A stretch of DNA of 64,000 bases. Origin: Oceanimonas sp052119705. Its GTDB lineage: Bacteria; Pseudomonadota; Gammaproteobacteria; Enterobacterales; Aeromonadaceae. The notes beneath the pieces are model-generated. The model made no database searches, had not been told where the DNA came from, and saw only the letters and a list, made by a program, of their open reading frames with translations. The stretch covers positions 62,001 to 126,000 of the forward strand of contig NZ_JBGQOP010000006.1 of NCBI RefSeq assembly GCF_052119705.1, given 5' to 3'. Positions 35,260 to 44,169 of this stretch are shown here, one piece after another; the first letter of the stretch is position 1, and every line of letters starts with the position of its first letter. Position numbers and translations under genes: made by a program.

Positions 35260-36893
35260 TGTTTGGCCCTCGGTTGGGGATCGGCGGATAACTTCTTATT
35301 AAAAATAAGTGCATTAGGCTGATCATTTAAGGTGCGCACTACTGGCTGTACATCACGCATTAGTTTTTCGAGCCGCGACAGGGTTTGCGTTAATTCGTTG
35401 TAACCTTGAGAGTCAGGCGAGAAGCCTTGTAAGGTATCGCGCAATTGCCGCATGGTGGTGTTGACGTTGGCCGGCAGTTTTGAGGTGGCGGGATCCGTCA
35501 ATAACTTGTCGACTGAGCTGGCGATGTCGTTAACCTTGCGCATGGTTTGCTCTGTGCTGGCCAAGGTAGTGTTGAGCGTGCTCAAGATAGGCTCAATGTC
35601 TAATTTATTCAGCTTATCCAACAGATTAGAAACCTTTTGTTCAATTTGGGCAAACCCACCCGAGGTGCTAGGAAACACGGGCTTTTCCACGAAGGTCATA
35701 TGCTGGAACGGTGGCGCATCTTTATAGAAATTGAGATCCACAAACAGGGCGCCGGTGAGCAGATTGCCCGCTTTTAATGACGCACGCAGACCATGGCCAA
35801 ACATGGCATCTAAGCGCTCGGCCCAACTGGCCATGTCTGGTTCGGTGTCTTGATCATCAAAGCGCTCAGGCTCGATACGGATCAAGATAGGAATGGCAAA
35901 GCGGCTTAAAGAGTCAGGTTGGGGGGCGGTAAAGTTCCACGGCACGCTGATCACTGTGCCAATGCGCACGCCGCGATATTCCACCGGTGCATTTGGACTT
36001 AAGCCGCGCACTGTATCATCGACCAGTAATACATATTCTAAGTAGTTACTGTAATGCCCTTCGTTGGCGCTATCTTCATCATTAAACAGCACATAATTGG
36101 CGTCTTCTTTGGCTTGGCGGCCCCTGGGCATGTTAGCGGGAACGCCAAAGGTGATACCGCCGCCAATTAAGGATTCTAATGAACCCACGTTAACTTTAAC
36201 GCCCTCGGAATCTAGGCGTATGTCTAAGCCTGAGCTGGTCCAAAAACGGCTGTGGCTGGTCACTAAGCCTTCATAAGGCGATTGAATAAAGAGTTTATGG
36301 CTCATTTCACGGGTGTCGGGATCAAAATAACTGCTTTCCACGCGACCTACGGTAAAGCCTTGATAGCTCACCGGATCGCCAGTAGACACCGAATTACCGA
36401 TTTGGCTGGTGAGATTAATGCGTAATCCGGCCGCATCTGGGGGCGCGACCGGTGGTTGGTTTAATACTTGAAACGTTTCAAGCTCTACTTCGCTGTTACC
36501 GGGCAAGAGCTGAATAAAGGCGCCAGACAACACTGTGCCTAAACCACTGACGCCTTCACGACCGATACGGGGTTTTACTACCCAGAATTGGGTGTCTTGA
36601 TTCAGCATCTTGCTGGCTTGTGGAGTCATGCGTGCCACTATTTCGGCGTGGCTTAAATCGTCGGATAAGCTAACTTTTTCGACTTTGCCCACTTCAACAT
36701 TACGGGTCTTGATCAGCGTTTTTCCTGCTTCTATGCCTTCGGCATTATCCATGATCAAAGTAATAGAAGGCCCTAGGCGGCTCAGGTTATCGTAAATCAT
36801 CCAAGCGCCAATCAGCACGGCGACTATGGGCACTATCCATACCGGTGATAATGAGCGCTGGAGCCGACGCTTAGCGCGCTGCGGTTCAGACAT
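35256..36893 (-). CDS. pqiB: PqiB, MCE-domain periplasm-spanning protein
   Basis: The 545-residue protein has one N-terminal membrane helix (VWIVPIVAVLIGAWMIYDNL) and three MCE domains at about 40 to 150, 155 to 275 and 285 to 400 (ITLIMDNAEGIEAGKTLIKT, GDPVSYQGFTVGRVES, APVEYRGVRIGTVI). The C-terminal 130 residues form a long helical coiled coil, which builds the hydrophobic needle in E. coli PqiB (546 residues). It probably moves lipids between the membranes. It overlaps pqiA by eight bases and pqiC by four. Confidence 0.95.
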   Translation of the reverse strand: MSEPQRAKRRLQRSLSPVWIVPIVAVLIGAWMIYDNLSRLGPSITLIMDNAEGIEAGKTLIKTRNVEVGKVEKVSLSDDLSHAEIVARMTPQASKMLNQDTQFWVVKPRIGREGVSGLGTVLSGAFIQLLPGNSEVELETFQVLNQPPVAPPDAAGLRINLTSQIGNSVSTGDPVSYQGFTVGRVESSYFDPDTREMSHKLFIQSPYEGLVTSHSRFWTSSGLDIRLDSEGVKVNVGSLESLIGGGITFGVPANMPRGRQAKEDANYVLFNDEDSANEGHYSNYLEYVLLVDDTVRGLSPNAPVEYRGVRIGTVISVPWNFTAPQPDSLSRFAIPILIRIEPERFDDQDTEPDMASWAERLDAMFGHGLRASLKAGNLLTGALFVDLNFYKDAPPFQHMTFVEKPVFPSTSGGFAQIEQKVSNLLDKLNKLDIEPILSTLNTTLASTEQTMRKVNDIASSVDKLLTDPATSKLPANVNTTMRQLRDTLQGFSPDSQGYNELTQTLSRLEKLMRDVQPVVRTLNDQPNALIFNKKLSADPQPRAKQ

Positions 36894-38397
36894 GGGGTGA
36901 TTCCTTGCTGGTAGATGAAATAGGGGTTGTTGAAATAGCAGTGGTTGAAATAGCGGATTCGGGTATTAGCGGCGCCGAGGTATGGGTCTGCTTGGGGGCT
37001 GTGTGTAACCAGATGCTGCGCGGATCAAATAAAATGGCGGCCAGCATGGTGAGGATCACGACCACGGTAAACGACAGTGCTGCGGCACCTGGCTCCACCG
37101 ACATCACAGACCCATTGCGGATCAAGGCCACCAAAATGGCCACCACAAATACATCCACCATGGACCAGCGACCGATGAACTCGGTAATCCGATACAGGCG
37201 GATACGATTTAAAGGGCTAAGCACCGACTTGGGTTGGCGCACGATATAACAGAGCCATAATAGCGCCAGCATCTTACAAACTGGCACGATAACGCTGGCC
37301 GTTAAAATAATCAGGGCGATGGGCCAGTCGCCCGTTTTAAAAAATAACAGCACACCGCCAATAATGGTTGAGGCTTGAACATCCCCTAAAGAGGTAGTGG
37401 TCATAATAGGATAAAGGTTGGCGGGTAGATACATCACCATAGCGGCGAATAACAGCGCTAAACTCGCCTGATTATTCACACCCTGATAAAGATGCAAGGG
37501 CTCGCCACAACGCCCGCAACTCGGCTTAACCGGTTTTGCCTCCGCCGCTGGACTCGCCGACACGCGATTAACTAAACCACAGATGTGACAGCCAGCTAAG
37601 CCTTGTAAGGATGCCGAATAACCGAGTTGTACCTGAGAAGGCGCCTTGGGCTCTGGGTCTAGCTGCTGCCAGAGCCAGTCGCGGTCTACCGATTGGGTGG
37701 TGAGTAACAACAAGAGGGCGTAGGCACAAAAGGTCCAAAACGACAGGCCCAGTTCAATATCAGCGATGCCGATTATCTTGATCAAGCTAACTAAGGTGCC
37801 AATGACGAACACGTCTGCCATCATCCAAGGTGTTATGTAGCCCAAGGTGCGTGCGATGCGCTGGCTGCGGGGCAGCAACTTGTTTTGTGTCATGCCCACA
37901 CATAACCACAGCAAGCTGCACAGGTATAAGCCGGGCAGTATGATCACGGTGAGCAGCACGCTCAGCGCAATCAGCGGGTAATGCACACTTATGAGTGCGG
38001 CTGCGGTGTCGGTCAGTGCTATGCCATTACCAATGCCATTGATATTAAAGCTTAAAAATGGAAAGGCGACCGATAGTATTAAGGTCACTAAGGTGGCCAA
38101 CGCCAGCGCCAGACTGCGCTCCGCAGGATTGGTGCGTCTGCGCACTAAGGTATGTTGGCAGCGTGGGCATTCGGCTTTTTCACCATTTTTTAAGCGCGGT
38201 AGCGCCAGCACAAGGTCGCATTCATGACAAACGCGCAGTCTACGTCGAGAAACGTTCAGCGACTTGTTAGGCGTCGAATACTGGCTAGCTGAAGACTGTG
38301 CAGAGTCGACCAATGAAACTTCCGTATCATAAATTTGCAGGTGAGTGCTTGATACTACGACAGATTTACGCCACTCACCAGCAAAGATGCTCAGCAA
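36886..38397 (-). CDS. pqiA: PqiA inner-membrane protein
   Basis: The protein of up to 503 residues has two PqiA domains, each with four helices. Each is preceded by a zinc ribbon: CHECDLVLALPRL with CPRC near residue 60, and CHICGLVN with CGRC. It is the inner-membrane partner of PqiB. The start is uncertain: no ATG exists before the ribbon. The frame can begin at a TTG with no ribosome site (used here) or at a TTG 28 codons later (base 38313) with GGAAG five bases upstream; the latter is closer to the E. coli length of 417. It is first in the pqiABC operon and divergent from the response-regulator operon. Confidence 0.9.
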   Translation of the reverse strand: MLSIFAGEWRKSVVVSSTHLQIYDTEVSLVDSAQSSASQYSTPNKSLNVSRRRLRVCHECDLVLALPRLKNGEKAECPRCQHTLVRRRTNPAERSLALALATLVTLILSVAFPFLSFNINGIGNGIALTDTAAALISVHYPLIALSVLLTVIILPGLYLCSLLWLCVGMTQNKLLPRSQRIARTLGYITPWMMADVFVIGTLVSLIKIIGIADIELGLSFWTFCAYALLLLLTTQSVDRDWLWQQLDPEPKAPSQVQLGYSASLQGLAGCHICGLVNRVSASPAAEAKPVKPSCGRCGEPLHLYQGVNNQASLALLFAAMVMYLPANLYPIMTTTSLGDVQASTIIGGVLLFFKTGDWPIALIILTASVIVPVCKMLALLWLCYIVRQPKSVLSPLNRIRLYRITEFIGRWSMVDVFVVAILVALIRNGSVMSVEPGAAALSFTVVVILTMLAAILFDPRSIWLHTAPKQTHTSAPLIPESAISTTAISTTPISSTSKESPHV

Positions 38398-38575
38398 ATA
38401 AGCTGTGTTAGGGGAGCGGCTGCGTATTAAAGCAACGCATATGTGTCCAAGTCGTAATTTTGACTAACTAATCAAAGCTATCCATGCAAAAAGTCAGGTT
38501 TTTCTTTATACTACTTTGCCAAAAGCGCTCCCATTTGGAGCCCATCATTTAGAATTTATTATTTGGAACTCATTT

Positions 38576-38947
38576 ATGACTGATGCCAACATTCAAACTC
38601 TGCTCTTGGTCGATGACAGCCGTGTAGCGCGCCTCAGCCTAATGCGTCAAATAAGTAGCTTGCCGCGCGAGTTTGAAATATTACAAGCCGCCTCTGCCGA
38701 TGAAGCTCAAGCATTAATGCAAGACCGCCAAGCGGATGCGGCCTTAATTGACTTTAATATGCCAGGGCGCGATGGCTTGATGTTGGCAGCCGAATTTAGC
38801 GAAAGCCACCCTGATATGAAAATGGCACTGGTGACGGCAAACATTCAGCAGCCGTTAGTGGAGCGCGCCGAGGCCTTGGGTATGGCGTTTTTAGCCAAAC
38901 CCGCTAATTTGGATGCCTTAGCGCGTTTCTTGGGTGTTGCGATATGA
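38576..38947 (+). CDS. Stand-alone CheY-like response regulator
   Basis: The 123-residue single receiver domain begins MTDANIQTLLLVDDSRVARL. The acidic pair is VDDS, the phospho-accepting aspartate is in LIDFNMPGRDG, the switch Thr is in LVTANIQ and the lysine in FLAKPAN. There is no output domain, so it acts by binding a partner, as CheY does. The frame is open 20 codons further upstream, but the ATG used has GGA eight bases before it. It overlaps the CheC-like gene by four bases (ATGA). A weak promoter (TATACT) lies about 65 bases upstream. Confidence 0.9.
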   Translation: MTDANIQTLLLVDDSRVARLSLMRQISSLPREFEILQAASADEAQALMQDRQADAALIDFNMPGRDGLMLAAEFSESHPDMKMALVTANIQQPLVERAEALGMAFLAKPANLDALARFLGVAI

Positions 38948-39570
38948 GTCGTTTGTTAAGCACAGACGAACACGATGTGGTGGTCGAGCTGATGAATATT
39001 GGCATTGGCCGGGCGGCCAATGCTTTGTCGCAGATGGTACAAGATGAAGTGTTGTTATCTGTGCCTGAGCTGCAATTTTTACATCCCGACGAAGCCAGTG
39101 ACAGCTTTTGTGCTTATCTGCCCAATTTATTAGCCGGTGTGATGCAAGACTTTAGCGGTTTTATGACAGGTCGCGCCGCCTTGTTGTTTCCTGAAGATCG
39201 CAGTTTAGAGTTAGTGCGTGCCATTCTCGGTGAAGACATGTCCGCCGATGAAATCTCAGAATTAGAGCAAGAAACCTTAGCCGAGCTCGGCAATATTTTG
39301 CTCAATAATTGTTTGGCGACCTTGGCCAATTTACTGAATCACGAAATAAAAACCGAGTTGCCCCACGTATTTAATGTAGATACGCCAAACTTATTACGTC
39401 GCTTATCCTTACCGGATGAGACAGATAACACCTCTTTTATCATGTTGGTGCAAATTGAATTCAGCTTGCGCAAGCGTGACCTACAAGGTTATTTGGCTTT
39501 TTTAATCGACGTGCAATCTGCCGGCGTATTTGTAGCGTCGTTGCGTAACTATTTGGCTGAGTGTGCTTAA
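38944..39570 (+). CDS. CheC-like phosphatase
   Basis: The 208-residue protein has the CheC/CheX fold with both copies of the active helix motif, ELMNIGIGRAANALSQM near residue 15 and ELGNILLNNCLATLAN near residue 115. Each has the Glu and Asn that attack phospho-CheY in known CheC proteins. It probably dephosphorylates the receiver protein encoded just before it. A chemotaxis operon is not nearby, so this seems a dedicated circuit. The stop overlaps the next start as TAATG. Confidence 0.88.
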   Translation: MSRLLSTDEHDVVVELMNIGIGRAANALSQMVQDEVLLSVPELQFLHPDEASDSFCAYLPNLLAGVMQDFSGFMTGRAALLFPEDRSLELVRAILGEDMSADEISELEQETLAELGNILLNNCLATLANLLNHEIKTELPHVFNVDTPNLLRRLSLPDETDNTSFIMLVQIEFSLRKRDLQGYLAFLIDVQSAGVFVASLRNYLAECA

Positions 39571-41420
39571 TGACTGAGATGCATCAACCAGCAAGCAGCC
39601 CAGACTTATGCTCTCTTGGTCTTGAGTATATTGAAAACGGTGTTGCGCTGCTCGACAGTCAGCAAAAAGTGCTGTTCTGGAACCAGTGGTTGGTACGTTA
39701 TAGCGGCATTACGGCGCAGCAAGCCTGTGGGCAGACCTTAGAAAGCCTGTTTGCTGAGCCTTTGCCTGGGGTTTTGCTCGAGTCTATTCAAGGTGCGTGT
39801 GAGCTGGGTTTATCCCGCGTATTGTCTTATCAGCTTCACGGTCAATTGCTGCCTTTGCAAAGTCCTGTGGCATTAACGCCTATCTTTCACTCTTTGGTGT
39901 TGCGCTCCATTCGCCAAGGCGACGTGGCGGTCTTGATGCAAGTGCACGACATCACTAATGCGGTGCGCCGCGAGCGTCATTTGCGCGATCAGCAGCAAGC
40001 CTTGCGTCAAGCACATAAAACGCAGTCCGAAGAAAAGCAGTTTATAGATACTGTGCTAGAAACCATCAGTGCGCTTGTGGTGGTGACCGATTCGGCGGGA
40101 TTTATTATTGATATGAATCACAGCGCCGAACTAAGTACCGGCTTTAGCCAAGAGCAATTAATTGGCCAGCCCTTTAAGATGCTGCTTGGATTAGAAAGTT
40201 TTAAGCATTTATCTGGCCATCATAAGCTGGCGGGTGAAGCGCGTTCTTTTAACTGTCGCATGACTAATTCTTTTGATGAAGCCATCCATGTGCGCTGGAC
40301 GGTCAAAGCAGTTAAGGAAACAGATGATCCCCTGCATTATTTGATTTATACCGGTCAAGATATTACTGAGCGTGAGCGCGCCGATGCATTATTGCGGTTA
40401 GAGCGTGAAATGTTAGAAATGGCAGCAGGCAATGAACAAGTGGATAATATACTCAATCACGCCTGTTTAGCGCTAGAACGCCAGCTTGAGTCTTGCCGCG
40501 TTGCTGTGGTGCAAATAGACGCACAAAATAAATTACAGGTTCGTAACGGGGGGCGGCTGCCCGACAGTTTTTGTGATCAGTTATATGAATTAAAAAGTGA
40601 ACGTTTGTTGCGCGTATTGCGAACGGGCTTAGATCTCGGCCAGCTACAGATATTTAATGTGCAGCTAAAGAGCGCCCATTGGCAACCTTGGCTGGCGCTG
40701 GCGAAAGAATATAAAATGGCCGGTTGCTGGCTAATGCCTATTCAAGTTAACGCCGGGGTTTCAGAATATTTGTTGACGGTATTTCCGCGTTATAAGAGTA
40801 CCCCTTGCCCCCATGAGCAGATGATGATCCAACGGATAGGGCAATTGACGGCGCTGATTTTGGAGCGCCAGCTACAGCAAGAGCAAATCAAGCAATTGGC
40901 CCTCTATGATTCACTCACCGGCCTAGCGAATCGTAGCTTGCTCAATGAGCAATTACAGCGCTGTATTTATCGTGCTCAGCGCCAAGTGGTATCTTTTGCG
41001 CTGTTGTTTATTGACCTAAATGGTTTTAAGGCGGTGAATGATACTCTCGGTCACGATGCGGGCGATGCTTTGTTAGTGGCGTTAGGCGAGCGCTTAATGT
41101 CGCGTTTTCGTGCTACCGATTGCTGCGCCCGTATTGGCGGTGACGAGTTTGTTATTTTGTTGGATGACATTACCGACGACAGTGTCGCTTTTTCTCTGGC
41201 AGATTCATTACTCACGTTAATTGCTCAGCCGCTCAGCTGGGGACAACATACATTACAAGTAACGGCATCCATTGGTATCGCCTTATATCCAGAAGACGGT
41301 GATACTGCTGCGGCCTTATTAACGCGAGCCGATAACGCCATGTATCATGCCAAAGCAGACAGTAAGATAACCGGGCTTGGTTGCGTAATGCGATTAAACA
41401 ATGACGAGTATCAGAGCTGA
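39570..41420 (+). CDS. PAS-domain diguanylate cyclase
   Basis: The 616-residue cytoplasmic protein has two PAS domains (about 20 to 130 and 165 to 280; WNQWLVRYSGITAQQACGQT, SAELSTGFSQEQLIGQPF), a GAF-like region at about 285 to 430, and a GGDEF domain at about 440 to 610. The site is complete: RIGGDEFVIL, with the inhibitory I-site RATD exactly five residues before GGDEF. It should make c-di-GMP from GTP and be limited by its product. It is coupled by TAATG to the CheC-like gene, so receiver, phosphatase and cyclase form one signalling unit. Confidence 0.92.
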   Translation: MTEMHQPASSPDLCSLGLEYIENGVALLDSQQKVLFWNQWLVRYSGITAQQACGQTLESLFAEPLPGVLLESIQGACELGLSRVLSYQLHGQLLPLQSPVALTPIFHSLVLRSIRQGDVAVLMQVHDITNAVRRERHLRDQQQALRQAHKTQSEEKQFIDTVLETISALVVVTDSAGFIIDMNHSAELSTGFSQEQLIGQPFKMLLGLESFKHLSGHHKLAGEARSFNCRMTNSFDEAIHVRWTVKAVKETDDPLHYLIYTGQDITERERADALLRLEREMLEMAAGNEQVDNILNHACLALERQLESCRVAVVQIDAQNKLQVRNGGRLPDSFCDQLYELKSERLLRVLRTGLDLGQLQIFNVQLKSAHWQPWLALAKEYKMAGCWLMPIQVNAGVSEYLLTVFPRYKSTPCPHEQMMIQRIGQLTALILERQLQQEQIKQLALYDSLTGLANRSLLNEQLQRCIYRAQRQVVSFALLFIDLNGFKAVNDTLGHDAGDALLVALGERLMSRFRATDCCARIGGDEFVILLDDITDDSVAFSLADSLLTLIAQPLSWGQHTLQVTASIGIALYPEDGDTAAALLTRADNAMYHAKADSKITGLGCVMRLNNDEYQS

Positions 41421-41445
41421 TAACCTACAGAATAATCGATGTTTT

Positions 41446-41538
41446 GTAGCCCGCCGTCTCTTTGATAAAGAGGACTTCATGGGCCCATCGTATCTGGCGG
41501 GTTTTAAACCAAACCGAGCCGAATAAATTGGCTCCTAC
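41446..41538. repeat. REP/BIME-like dispersed repeat, copy F
   Basis: A forward arm of the CTCTTTGATAAAGAG hairpin type (GTAGCCCGCCGTCTCTTTGA, ending GGACTTCATGGGC) is joined by TGGCGGGTTTTAAACC to a reverse arm ACCGAGCCGAATAAATTGGC, then TCCTAC. One complete two-arm unit in the 244 bases between the cyclase gene and the aspC terminator. Confidence 0.85.
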
Positions 41539-41569
41539 AAGGGACAAATCAACGGCAAAACCCCAATAA

Positions 41570-41595
41570 AAAACCCCGCAGTGCGGGGTTTTTTT
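41570..41595. terminator. Bidirectional terminator between the cyclase gene and aspC
   Basis: AAACCCCGC and GCGGGGTTT pair around AGT, with A and T runs on both sides, so it can end the cyclase operon on the plus strand and aspC on the minus strand. Confidence 0.85.
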
Positions 41596-41664
41596 ATGCA
41601 TTTATGTCGCTTGTGCGATTACGGCTTGTTGCTTATAGAGCTCTGCGCTTATAAAACTCTGCGC

Positions 41665-42855
41665 TTACAGTACAGCAGCAATACCGTCGCACAGGGCATC
41701 TATGTTGTTCTTGGTGATGCCGGCTACGCTAATGCGGCCAGAACCGACGATATAAATGGCAAACTCGTCTTTTAAGCGGGTCACTTGGTCTTTAGTTAAG
41801 CCTGAGAAAGAGAACATGCCGTTTTGACGGGCAATAAAGCTAAAGTCTCGGCTTACACCCCGGCTCGCCAATTTTTCGACGAACAGGGTGCGCATTTCTT
41901 GGATACGTTCGCGCATCTCGGCCAATTCTGCTAACCAATCTGCATACAGTGCAGGATCTTCGGCAATCAGGGCAATCACGTTGGCGCCGTGGGCCGGTGG
42001 GTTGGAGTAGATAGCGCGAATAATCGCTTTAACTTGGCTAAAGGAGGTGTTGGCAGTGTCGGCGTTTTCGGCGACGATAGTAAAGGCACCTACGCGCTCG
42101 TTATACATGCCAAAGTTTTTAGAAAAAGAGCTGGCAATCAGCAACTCTTTATTGTGCTCGGCAAACACGCGCAAACCGTAGGCATCTTCGTCTATGCCTT
42201 GGCCAAAACCTTGGTAGGCGAAGTCAAACAACGGCAACCAGCCTTTTTCAGCGGACAGTTTTGCCAACTGCTCCCACTGGGCAGGAGTGGGGTCAATACC
42301 GGTTGGGTTATGGCAGCAACCGTGTAGCAATACCGCATCACCGGCTTTAGCGTGCGCCAGATCGGCCAGCATGCCGTCAAAGTCTAAGTCTTTGGTCTCG
42401 GCGTTATAATAACCGTACTCTTTAACGGTGAGGCCAGAGGCTTCAAACACGGCTCTGTGATTGGCCCAAGTCGGGTTAGAGATCCACACCGTATTGGTGT
42501 CTAGCTTGCGGGCAATAAACTCACCGGCAATGCGCAGTGCACCCGTGCCACCAGGAGATTGGGCGGTGCGGGCGCGTTGCTCGCTAATAATGGTGGCGTT
42601 TTCACCAAACAACAGCTTTTGCACAACGTCTGCGTAGGCGTGTACGCCTTCAATGCTGAGGTAATTTTTGGTGGTTTGCTCGGCAACTAAACGGGCTTCG
42701 GCTTTTTTGACGCAGCGTAGCACAGGCGTTTGGCCGGCTTCGTCTTTATAAATGCCCACACCTAAGTTGATTTTATGGGCACGAGGATCGTTACGAAAAA
42801 TGTCGGTTAGGCCCAAAATAGGGTCGGCGGGTGCAGCAGTGACCTTCTCAAACAT
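41665..42855 (-). CDS. aspC: Aspartate/aromatic aminotransferase (AspC)
   Basis: The 396-residue enzyme matches E. coli AspC in length and sequence: MFEKVTAAPADPILGLTDIF, ARTAQSPGGTGALR, HGCCHNPTGIDPT, LFDFAYQGFGQG with the PLP-contacting Asp and Tyr, and SSFSKNFGMYNERVGA with the PLP lysine. It transfers the amino group between aspartate or aromatic amino acids and 2-oxoglutarate in the cytoplasm. The ATG is preferred to a TTG four codons upstream, which directly abuts the AAGGA. Confidence 0.95.
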   Translation of the reverse strand: MFEKVTAAPADPILGLTDIFRNDPRAHKINLGVGIYKDEAGQTPVLRCVKKAEARLVAEQTTKNYLSIEGVHAYADVVQKLLFGENATIISEQRARTAQSPGGTGALRIAGEFIARKLDTNTVWISNPTWANHRAVFEASGLTVKEYGYYNAETKDLDFDGMLADLAHAKAGDAVLLHGCCHNPTGIDPTPAQWEQLAKLSAEKGWLPLFDFAYQGFGQGIDEDAYGLRVFAEHNKELLIASSFSKNFGMYNERVGAFTIVAENADTANTSFSQVKAIIRAIYSNPPAHGANVIALIAEDPALYADWLAELAEMRERIQEMRTLFVEKLASRGVSRDFSFIARQNGMFSFSGLTKDQVTRLKDEFAIYIVGSGRISVAGITKNNIDALCDGIAAVL

Positions 42856-43035
42856 AGCGTTATTCAATCCTTGTGATAACGAGACGATTGCTCAGTGAGC
42901 AATAGCCTCAATAAGTAATAAACCCGAATGGGGACGCCTAGTTATAACATTTGCGCAAGCATTACAAAATGATTTTGCGACCTTGCCTGCAAAAAAATTA
43001 CTTTTTCTTGCCACTAAAGGTATACGCCCGTCACC

Positions 43036-43965
43036 TTACTTTTTAGGCTGATAGGGGTATATGTGAAGCCTAGGGATCAATGGCTGGTCGCTAATACTGG
43101 CGGCGCGCCGTGCACGAACCTGAGCTGGCGGATAATCGGCCAGTTCGGTGATGGCTGGCGGATCGTCTTGGCAAAGTAACAAGGGCAGATGCGCCTTTAC
43201 CTGTTGCTGGCGGGGGGTGATTTCTTCTTGCCAGCGCACGTTCACCATAGGATGGGTTTTAACCGGCCGGCGCAAGCGCAGCTCTGTATTCGCCGGCAGA
43301 CGTTTCACATCATAAATTTCCCGATCCACACATTGCAGCCATGTCTGTGGATCTGTGAGTGGCGGTGGCAAAAGGCGCGCGGCCATAAGTTGCGCCACTA
43401 ACGCATCTTTATCGATTTTTTGAATAATCTGCTTATTCGCCCAGGTAAAGCCTAAGCGCGCCGCCGCTTGAGGCAGTAACACCAGATGACGATACACTTG
43501 CAAGGTGATCAAGCCCGGCAAGGTGTTGTGCACCAGCGCGAACTTTTGGTCACGGCTGCCTGCAGCTTGCACCTCGGCCTTAAATTGGTTCTTTAGGTGA
43601 TTGATCTGCGTAATGTGTTGCGCGAGTTGCGGTTTAAGGTGCGTGGGTAATAACAGATAGCCTGGCAGGCGAAAGCTGGCCTTGGCGGAATGATTAGGCT
43701 GAATAAACCACTGTTGATAGCTGCGTAACGCCGCCGCTAGCGCCTCATCACCCAACAGCGGGCTGACTTGAATTTGGCTGACCGGCTCATGCTCATCTCC
43801 CATGGCCACGGCGGGCAGGGCAAAGCAGCGCGCCTGAACCTGCCCAAGAGTGGCTTGCTCTGTTAGCCAACTATTAAGCGCGTTAAGAGCCTGTTCGAGA
43901 GCAGTAAACACCTGCATTAAGCGCGCGGCTGGGCTAAAGGTGGTTATTATATCTGGAGAAGTCAT
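43036..43965 (-). CDS. tus: Replication terminus site-binding protein Tus
   Basis: The 309-residue protein aligns with E. coli Tus (309 residues): ARCFALPAVAMGDEHEPVSQ, HITQINHLKNQFKAEV, LVHNTLPGLITLQVYRHL, LGFTWANKQIIQKIDKDALV and LIPRLHIYPY correspond to the matching Tus segments, and LRLRRPVKTHPMV is the DNA-binding beta stretch. Tus binds Ter sites and stops replication forks from one side, so the gene suggests the terminus region. Two Ter-like sites lie over its start and just upstream, similar to TerB at E. coli tus, and may give autorepression. Confidence 0.93.
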   Translation of the reverse strand: MTSPDIITTFSPAARLMQVFTALEQALNALNSWLTEQATLGQVQARCFALPAVAMGDEHEPVSQIQVSPLLGDEALAAALRSYQQWFIQPNHSAKASFRLPGYLLLPTHLKPQLAQHITQINHLKNQFKAEVQAAGSRDQKFALVHNTLPGLITLQVYRHLVLLPQAAARLGFTWANKQIIQKIDKDALVAQLMAARLLPPPLTDPQTWLQCVDREIYDVKRLPANTELRLRRPVKTHPMVNVRWQEEITPRQQQVKAHLPLLLCQDDPPAITELADYPPAQVRARRAASISDQPLIPRLHIYPYQPKK

Positions 43966-44006
43966 TGTTTATGCCAACATACTTTAGTGTGTGTTGTAAT
44001 CTAGCA
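43965..44006. promoter_or_regulatory. Two opposed Ter-like sites at the tus start
   Basis: On the plus strand GTGTGTTGTAA (43989-43999) matches 10 of 11 bases of the Ter core GTATGTTGTAA, including the G whose partner C flips in the Tus lock; the following CTA is not conserved (TCT). On the minus strand AAAGTATGTTGGCATAA matches exactly over AAAGTATGTTG and then diverges. The two sites face each other and overlap. Neither is a full consensus site. Confidence 0.5.
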
Positions 44007-44072
44007 GCCGGCCTGAAAGCGGGCAAGTATATCAAGCATTGGTCAGTTTTGCAGAGCCCGTGAGTGTCTGTT

Positions 44073-44115
44073 GTAGGGCCCGTGTCTTAGGTAAAGAGTA
44101 TTCGGGCCGGTTTGG
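44073..44115. repeat. REP-like arm, copy G
   Basis: A single forward arm of the hairpin type: GTAGGGCCCGTGTCTTAGG, TAAAGAGTATTCGGGCC, then GGTTTGG. The sequence beyond it to the fbpC stop is a decayed unit (GGCAGCGTTGCTGACGGC). Confidence 0.6.
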
Positions 44116-44169
44116 TTTTTTTTTGTTTAACTGGCAGCGTTGCTGACGGCTTAAAACTGCCCGCAGGGC

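Noticed and set aside
38944..39570. CheC-like gene as part of a chemotaxis operon
   Set aside because: No cheA, cheW, cheB or receptor gene is present; the neighbours are a lone receiver and a diguanylate cyclase.
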